From Anaerolineales bacterium (lineage in GTDB: Bacteria; Chloroflexota; Anaerolineae; Anaerolineales; UBA11858), in assembly GCA_028278545.1 (NCBI GenBank), contig JANQED010000152.1, positions 62,001 to 126,000 of the forward strand: a stretch of DNA of 64,000 nt. Reading direction: 5' to 3'. A program made the translations under genes and the position numbers. The notes beneath the pieces were generated by a model. It saw only the letters and a program-made list of their open reading frames with translations, was not told the DNA's origin and searched no databases. Shown piece by piece: positions 59,427 through 64,000 of this stretch; position 1 is the first letter of the stretch, and each line of letters begins with the position of its first letter.

Positions 59427-60449
59427 ATGAAGAAATGGACATTCTTACTCCTGTTTGGGGTGATCATTATTGCCCTGAGCGTGGATATTGCTCCCAGCGC
59501 GGCCCAAGCCAGCGATGCGTACAGCGTGGTGGCGGCCGTCAACGCCTTCCGCACCGCCAACGGCCTGCCGGCGCTGCAGATCGACAACGCCCTGATGGCT
59601 GCCGCTCAGGCCCACAGCGAGTACCAGGCTTCCATTGGGCAGGTCACCCATACTGGGGCAGGCGGATCACGCCCAGTAAACCGGGCAGCCGCCTTCGGTT
59701 TCGGCGGCGGGGCGCAGATATTCGTCTCCGAGAATATCGCCGGCGGGCTGAACATGGCCATCGACACCGCCATTTACAGCTACTGGCAAGATAGCCTGCA
59801 CCTGCACACCATGTTGAATCCGGCGGCGTTGTTCATCGGCGCTGGCATGGCTAAGAATGGGGATTACGTTTACTATACTGTCGATACAGGTTACTACATC
59901 GGCGCTTCGGGCAGCGGAACACAACCCACCACCGCCCCTGGCGAAACCTATGATCCTCCCCCCACCAGCGGCCCTGCAATCGACCCATTTGTCATATCCA
60001 CGCCGCTGGCAGATGGTGCTCTCGTCCATGTGGTGGGCTATGGCCAAACGCTGATCGGCATTGCCAACACCTACGAGGTAGAAGTCGCCGAGGTGCTCAA
60101 CCTCAATAATTTGACCCTCGACAGCATTATCTACCCGGGGGACAAGATCATCCTCAAACCTTCATACACACCCACGGCAACAGAAATTCCCACAACCCCG
60201 GTGCCAACGGCCACCCCATCGGCTACGGTCATCCCCACAAAATCATCATCACAACCCGGGGTAAGCTATACCATTCCTGACACGTCCACACCCTCGATCA
60301 CCCCCTCACCCACGCCACTGGTGATCTCGCCGGAGCGCGAACCGGTGGTGGTTGGCGCGGTCTTATTCGCATTAGCAGTCTTCTTATCCGTCATTATCGG
60401 TGGGCTGCTCAAAAGAAGTAAGCGCTCTCAGCAAGATACAGGTGCATAA
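59427..60449 (+). CDS. secreted CAP-domain protein with LysM and C-terminal membrane anchor
   Basis: A 340-residue surface protein: signal peptide (to about 27, AAQA), a CAP/SCP (PR-1-like) domain (about 32-157, VAAVNAFRTANGLPALQIDN; SENIAGGLNM; ALFIGAGMAKNGDYVYYTV), a LysM motif (about 199-245, VVGYGQTLIGIANTYEVEVA), a Thr/Pro/Ser linker (about 247-303) and a C-terminal membrane helix with a basic tail (GLLKRSKRSQQD). LysM would bind peptidoglycan-like polymers. The ATG at 59427 is favoured over 59352 because the signal peptide begins there; the ribosome site is weak (GGGGCG). polX follows after 2 nt. Confidence 0.85.
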   Translation: MKKWTFLLLFGVIIIALSVDIAPSAAQASDAYSVVAAVNAFRTANGLPALQIDNALMAAAQAHSEYQASIGQVTHTGAGGSRPVNRAAAFGFGGGAQIFVSENIAGGLNMAIDTAIYSYWQDSLHLHTMLNPAALFIGAGMAKNGDYVYYTVDTGYYIGASGSGTQPTTAPGETYDPPPTSGPAIDPFVISTPLADGALVHVVGYGQTLIGIANTYEVEVAEVLNLNNLTLDSIIYPGDKIILKPSYTPTATEIPTTPVPTATPSATVIPTKSSSQPGVSYTIPDTSTPSITPSPTPLVISPEREPVVVGAVLFALAVFLSVIIGGLLKRSKRSQQDTGA

Positions 60450-60451
60450 CC

Positions 60452-62197
60452 ATGCCTAAAATGACCACTCGCTACACCAACCAGCAGTTGGCCGATACCT
60501 TCCGTCTGATCGGCGACCTGTTGGAAATCAAAGGGGAGATCGTTTATAAGACCCTGGCCTATCGCAAAGCCAGCGAGAGCCTGATCAGCCTGGGGCGCGA
60601 TGTCAGCGAAATCTGGGGCGAAGGGAAGCTGACCGATATCCCCGGCGTGGGAGCAGCCATCGCCGAGAAGATCGACGAACTGCTCTCCACCGGTGAATTG
60701 CGGTTTCTGAACAAACTCACGACTGAGGTTCCGATCACGTTGGCCGACTTGCTCCAGGTTCAAGGCTTGGGGCCTAAGAAAGTGGGGCTTTTCTGGCGAG
60801 AGTTGGGCATCACCACCTTAGAAGAACTGGAAACCGCGGCGCGAGCAGGGGAACTGCGCGGCTTGCCAGGCATGGGCGCTAAATCGGAAGAAAAGATCAT
60901 CGCCGGGATCGAAGCCCTGGCACGGCGATCAGGAAGGACTCCCCTGGGGACAGCCTGGCCCTTTGCCCAGGATTTGCTGGAGATGCTGCGCGGCCTCCCC
61001 GGTGTGACCGCTGCTAAGGCTGCTGGCAGCCTGCGCCGCATGAAGGCCACTGTCGGCGATCTGGATATCCTGGCCGCGGCACCAGACTCAGAGTCGGTGA
61101 TGAAAGCCTTCGTCGAGCGCCCCGATGTGGTCGAGGTATTGGGACACGGTTCCACCAAATCCAGCGTCGAGTTCGCCAATGGTCTGCGTGCCCAACTGTG
61201 GGTACATCCCCCTGAACGTTTCGGCACCGCCCTGCAGTACGCCACCGGTTCGAAAGACCACAATGTACGTCTGCGGGAACTGGCCCTTGCGCAAGGGTAT
61301 TCGCTCTCAGAACATGCTTTGAAGCGCGTCGATGACGAGAGCGAGGTCCTCTGCCCGACCGAGGAAGAGGTATACACCGCATTAGGCTTACCCTGGATTC
61401 CCCCCGAACTGCGTGAAGACCGTGGTGAGGTGCAAGCCGCGGGGGCAGGAACACTGCCGGATCTGATCGAGCTAAAACACCATAAAGCCGAGTTGCACGC
61501 CCATTCGACCTGGAGCGACGGCAAAGCCACGATGCGCGAGATGGCCGAGGGCGCTATCGAACGCGGCTACCGCGTGCTGGCGATCACCGATCACTCTCAA
61601 AGCCTGGGCATTGCCAACGGGCTGTCCGTGGAGCGGCTGCGGGAGCAGCGCCGCGAAATCGATGCCCTTCAGGGAGAATTAGGGGATGCCATCACCTTGC
61701 TGCAAGGGGCTGAAATAGAGATCAAAGCCGACGGCACGCTGGACTACCCCGATGAAGTCCTGGCTGAGTTGGATATTGTGGTGGCCTCGCTGCACACCAG
61801 CCTGGGCCAGCCGCGCGAGAAAGTCACCCAACGGCTGCTAAATGCCATCCGCAACCCTTATGTTGATATCATCGGCCACCCCACCGGGCGGCTGCTCCCT
61901 GACCGAGAGGGCGCCGACCTGGATATGGATGCCGTCCTGGCCGCTGCCGCCGAAACGGGCACCGCCTTAGAGATCAACGCCCACCCCAGCCGCCTGGATT
62001 TGGAGGATATCTATGCCCACAGGGCCATCGAATTGGGCATCCCCCTGACCATCAACACCGACGCTCACGCCCCTGACCATTTCGACCTGATCCACTTTGG
62101 AATCGCCACCGCCCGCCGCGCCTGGGCAGAACCAGCGCATGTCATCAACACCTGGGACGTGGATAAGCTATTGAGTTGGTTGAAAAGAGATCGTTAG
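60452..62197 (+). CDS. polX: bacterial DNA polymerase X / 3'-5' exonuclease
   Basis: A 581-residue PolX with an N-terminal helix-hairpin-helix 8-kDa-like domain (LTDIPGVGAAIAEKIDELLS; LQVQGLGPKKVGLFWRELGI), a polymerase palm with GDLDIL (about 203-208, catalytic Asp pair) and a C-terminal PHP domain (from about 345) with metal-binding HAHSTWSDG, ITDHSQ, GAEIEI, ASLHTS, IGHPTGR and NTDAHAP. It fills short gaps in base-excision repair, and the PHP part gives 3'-5' exonuclease. Length fits the family. ATG at 60452; 60461 is an alternative. Confidence 0.95.
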   Translation: MPKMTTRYTNQQLADTFRLIGDLLEIKGEIVYKTLAYRKASESLISLGRDVSEIWGEGKLTDIPGVGAAIAEKIDELLSTGELRFLNKLTTEVPITLADLLQVQGLGPKKVGLFWRELGITTLEELETAARAGELRGLPGMGAKSEEKIIAGIEALARRSGRTPLGTAWPFAQDLLEMLRGLPGVTAAKAAGSLRRMKATVGDLDILAAAPDSESVMKAFVERPDVVEVLGHGSTKSSVEFANGLRAQLWVHPPERFGTALQYATGSKDHNVRLRELALAQGYSLSEHALKRVDDESEVLCPTEEEVYTALGLPWIPPELREDRGEVQAAGAGTLPDLIELKHHKAELHAHSTWSDGKATMREMAEGAIERGYRVLAITDHSQSLGIANGLSVERLREQRREIDALQGELGDAITLLQGAEIEIKADGTLDYPDEVLAELDIVVASLHTSLGQPREKVTQRLLNAIRNPYVDIIGHPTGRLLPDREGADLDMDAVLAAAAETGTALEINAHPSRLDLEDIYAHRAIELGIPLTINTDAHAPDHFDLIHFGIATARRAWAEPAHVINTWDVDKLLSWLKRDR

Positions 62198-62231
62198 AAG
62201 CTGGGGGCGTAGCAAATATACCAATGACAGG

Positions 62232-63056
62232 TCACCCTAATTGACCCTGCTCCCAATGAAGGGCCTCCACCGGGCTTTCCTCACCGATCAATTTGGGGAG
62301 TAACTGGCGCAGTTTGGCAGGATCGCCAGTAGTGAAGTACTGAACTGCCCCCAGAGAGGATTCTGATCCCCTCAGCCCTCGGGTTTCAAGCACACGCCCA
62401 ACCTGGCGCGCCACCGCTGGCCCCGGATCAATCACCTCCACCTCGGGCCCCACAATCTCCTCGATCAATGGGATCACAAAAGGATAATGGGTACAGCCCA
62501 TCACCACGCGATCCACACCCCGCGCTATCATCGGGTGTAGGGCCTTCTCCAAAATCGCCCGCGTCGCCGGAGAATCGAAATCACCCCGCTCGATTTGACC
62601 AACCAACCCCTGGCATGTATCCGTCAGCACCGTCACCCCCTTTGCGAAGCGTTCAACAACGGAATGATATAACTCCCCTTGGAAAGTCGCCGGGGTCGCC
62701 AACACACCTACGGTCCGGCTTTTCGTGCCCTCGGCCGCCGGTTTCACCGCCGGTTCCATCCCCACAAAGGGCACATCAGGAAATGACCTCCTCAAATAGT
62801 GCAGCGCGGCTGCCGAGGCGGTGTTGCAAGCCAAGACAATCAGTCTTGAGCCATGGGAAAGCAAATAGTTGGTGATCACTCTTGAAAAATCCCGCACTTG
62901 AGAGGATGAACGCAAGCCATAAGGGACATGGGATTGATCCGCCACGAATAACAGGTCCTCAAAAGGGAGCTGCCGCCGGATTTCCCGCAGCACCGAAAGG
63001 CCGCCAACTCCGGAGTCAAATACGCCAATAGGCCCAGGCGTCGGTCCCTGTTTCAT
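62232..63056 (-). CDS. murI: glutamate racemase
   Basis: A 274-residue enzyme making D-glutamate for peptidoglycan. Both catalytic cysteines are present: Cys77 in VLACNTASAAAL and Cys188 in VMGCTHYPF; IGVFDSGVGGLSVLREI starts the protein and FVGMEPAVKPA follows. It overlaps the upstream amidohydrolase-like gene by four bases. Confidence 0.96.
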   Translation of the reverse strand: MKQGPTPGPIGVFDSGVGGLSVLREIRRQLPFEDLLFVADQSHVPYGLRSSSQVRDFSRVITNYLLSHGSRLIVLACNTASAAALHYLRRSFPDVPFVGMEPAVKPAAEGTKSRTVGVLATPATFQGELYHSVVERFAKGVTVLTDTCQGLVGQIERGDFDSPATRAILEKALHPMIARGVDRVVMGCTHYPFVIPLIEEIVGPEVEVIDPGPAVARQVGRVLETRGLRGSESSLGAVQYFTTGDPAKLRQLLPKLIGEESPVEALHWEQGQLG

Positions 63057-63784
63057 GCTTTACGCACACCTTTAGCTTCATCGACCAGCCTGCGAAACAG
63101 CGCTCGCATAGGCTCATGCTCTGGCAGCCACTCGGGGTGCCACTGCACCGCTAGGCCAAAAGGGTGATCAGGCAGCGCTACGCCCTCGATGATGCCATCG
63201 GGAGCATAAGCGACAGGTACCAGGTCTGAGGCAACTCCCTTGATGGCCTGATGGTGCAGGCTGTTGACAGGGATTTCTGTTGTCCCCAATATATCGGCAA
63301 GCAAGCTATCGGCCTGGACATCCACAGTGTGGGCAAGATGATTCCAGGGCCAATCGGGATAGTACGTGTGTTCGATAGCATCGGGGTGCTCTGCAAGGAT
63401 ATCGCGATAGAGCGTGCCCCCCAGGGCGACGTTGATGAGCTGAATGCCACGGCAAATGCCCAAAAATGGCGTTCCGCCTTCAACCACCTCCCGCACCAGG
63501 CCGATCTCCACCCGGTCGCGGTCTGCATCCACCGTATGGACCTTGTCTGTCATCCCGGCCCCATAAGCTTGAGGTTCGATATCCCCGCCGCCGCTGAAAA
63601 GGACACCATCCAGCGAAGACAGCACTTGCTTTATGCGATCTTCAGGCAAACCCAAGGGAATCAGCACCGGCAGCCCACCAGCCCTGAGGATCGCCTGAGG
63701 GTAAGTCTCTGCGACGGCGATCTCTGGGAATCCGTATGTGTTGGTCTGGCGTTTGGTGGTGATCCCAATAACTGGTGGGTTCAT
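63053..63784 (-). CDS. class I glutamine amidotransferase-like hydrolase (PuuD/C26 type)
   Basis: A 243-residue protein of the gamma-glutamyl-GABA hydrolase (peptidase C26) group. The triad is Cys111 (GTPFLGICRGIQLINVALGG), His216 and Glu218 (AVQWHPEWLPEH). PQAYGAG with the DRDRVEIGLVREV loop is typical of PuuD. It would hydrolyse gamma-glutamyl amides. It is next to glutamate racemase (ATGA overlap), which suggests a role in glutamate or gamma-glutamyl turnover. The first base of its ATG lies 10 nt downstream of the rplS terminator hairpin. Confidence 0.88.
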   Translation of the reverse strand: MNPPVIGITTKRQTNTYGFPEIAVAETYPQAILRAGGLPVLIPLGLPEDRIKQVLSSLDGVLFSGGGDIEPQAYGAGMTDKVHTVDADRDRVEIGLVREVVEGGTPFLGICRGIQLINVALGGTLYRDILAEHPDAIEHTYYPDWPWNHLAHTVDVQADSLLADILGTTEIPVNSLHHQAIKGVASDLVPVAYAPDGIIEGVALPDHPFGLAVQWHPEWLPEHEPMRALFRRLVDEAKGVRKA

Positions 63785-63793
63785 CGTGTAGAA

Positions 63794-63830
63794 GCAAAAG
63801 GGGTGCAGCCAAATTTATGCTACACCCCTT
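63794..63830 (-). terminator. rplS terminator
   Basis: An AAGGGGTG/CACCCCTT stem (63798-63830, one mismatch then AGC/GCT) in the minus direction, followed by a short T-run (CCCCTTTTG). It lies 28 nt after the rplS stop and just before the next gene, so read-through is possible. Confidence 0.7.
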
Positions 63831-63857
63831 GAATCCCACATTTCGAAAGGAGGAAAG

Positions 63858-64000
63858 CTATTTTGTGAATTTTTGCTTCAAGCGAGCACGTTTACCGGTG
63901 CGATCGCGCAGGTAGTACAGCTTGGCCCGGCGGACATGAGCATGACGATGGACGGTCACTTTCTCAATCCGTGGGGAATTGGTCAGAAAAGTGCGCTCCA
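63858..64000 (-). CDS. rplS: 50S ribosomal protein L19, C-terminal part (runs off window)
   Basis: Minus-strand frame beginning within the window edge: [40 protein letters not shown] and KQKFTK before TAG. The sequence [27 protein letters not shown] is the L19 consensus, and its [10 protein letters not shown] core is fully matched. The protein binds at the 30S-50S interface. 46 codons are visible; the start lies outside. Confidence 0.96.
   Translation of the reverse strand, partial: ERTFLTNSPRIEKVTVHRHAHVRRAKLYYLRDRTGKRARLKQKFTK

Noticed and set aside
1-64000. CRISPR array, prophage or intact insertion sequence
   Set aside because: No regularly spaced repeats, integrase, transposase or phage structural genes were seen in any frame.

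Overview
The window looks like chromosomal DNA of a Chloroflexota bacterium, most likely class Anaerolineae. This placement is inference from gene content and style: a greatly enlarged SecA, a polyphosphate-type glucokinase, a split FeoB with DtxR-FeoA regulation, cell-wall genes (murI, murJ, glmS), a PolX polymerase, tight ATGA-type overlaps and several leaderless promoters. There is no rRNA, tRNA, CRISPR array, prophage or intact insertion sequence. Coding density is high and the genes form short operons on both strands.

Layout. 1-4.2 kb (minus): start of an M20-type peptidase, a PfkB kinase, a CrtI-like oxidoreductase, the tail of a dead ABC ATPase, pterin-carbinolamine dehydratase and two small membrane proteins. 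4.3-8.0 kb: comM, then an AraC regulator divergent from a hydrolase with an apparent cysteine nucleophile. 8.1-13.5 kb: remnant of an EamA transporter, glmS, a GNAT enzyme, a GPH sugar symporter, a nitroreductase. 13.7-17.4 kb (minus): a two-component system with two membrane proteins, a Flp pilin and a cold-shock protein. 17.6-22.2 kb (plus): B12-binding mutase subunit, meaB, GNAT, prs, mutM and an unknown membrane protein. 22.3-32 kb: adenosine deaminase, secA, murJ and an xseA/xseB operon that carries two membrane proteins. 32-35.7 kb: alpha/beta hydrolase, a SAM-I riboswitch controlling a homocysteine methyltransferase/MTHFR fusion, and a ferredoxin. 35.9-41.3 kb (minus): ppgK and a six-gene run (AlkD-like, radical SAM, two methyltransferases, ATC-hydrolase-like, RidA).

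Metal-related genes dominate 41.3-56.9 kb (all minus): a VIT1-type transporter, a Zn/Cd-type P-ATPase with two extra Cys clusters, FeoB split into permease and GTPase genes with a long inverted repeat at the split, and a membrane-anchored DtxR-FeoA regulator. Then come a sulfotransferase-like protein, an ABC exporter (ATPase, MacA-like lipoprotein, two tandem-duplicated 746-residue FtsX permeases), an orphan response regulator and a second DtxR-type regulator. The DtxR promoter and the permease promoter share a TTAG-N6-CTAA palindrome, so a metal-responsive regulon is predicted. I regard this exporter module and the adjacent rebuilt Feo system as the most interesting parts of the window.

57-64 kb: a conserved unknown protein with a nucleotidyltransferase and a PAP2 phosphatase, a CAP-LysM surface protein, polX, glutamate racemase, a class-I amidotransferase hydrolase and the 3' end of rplS.
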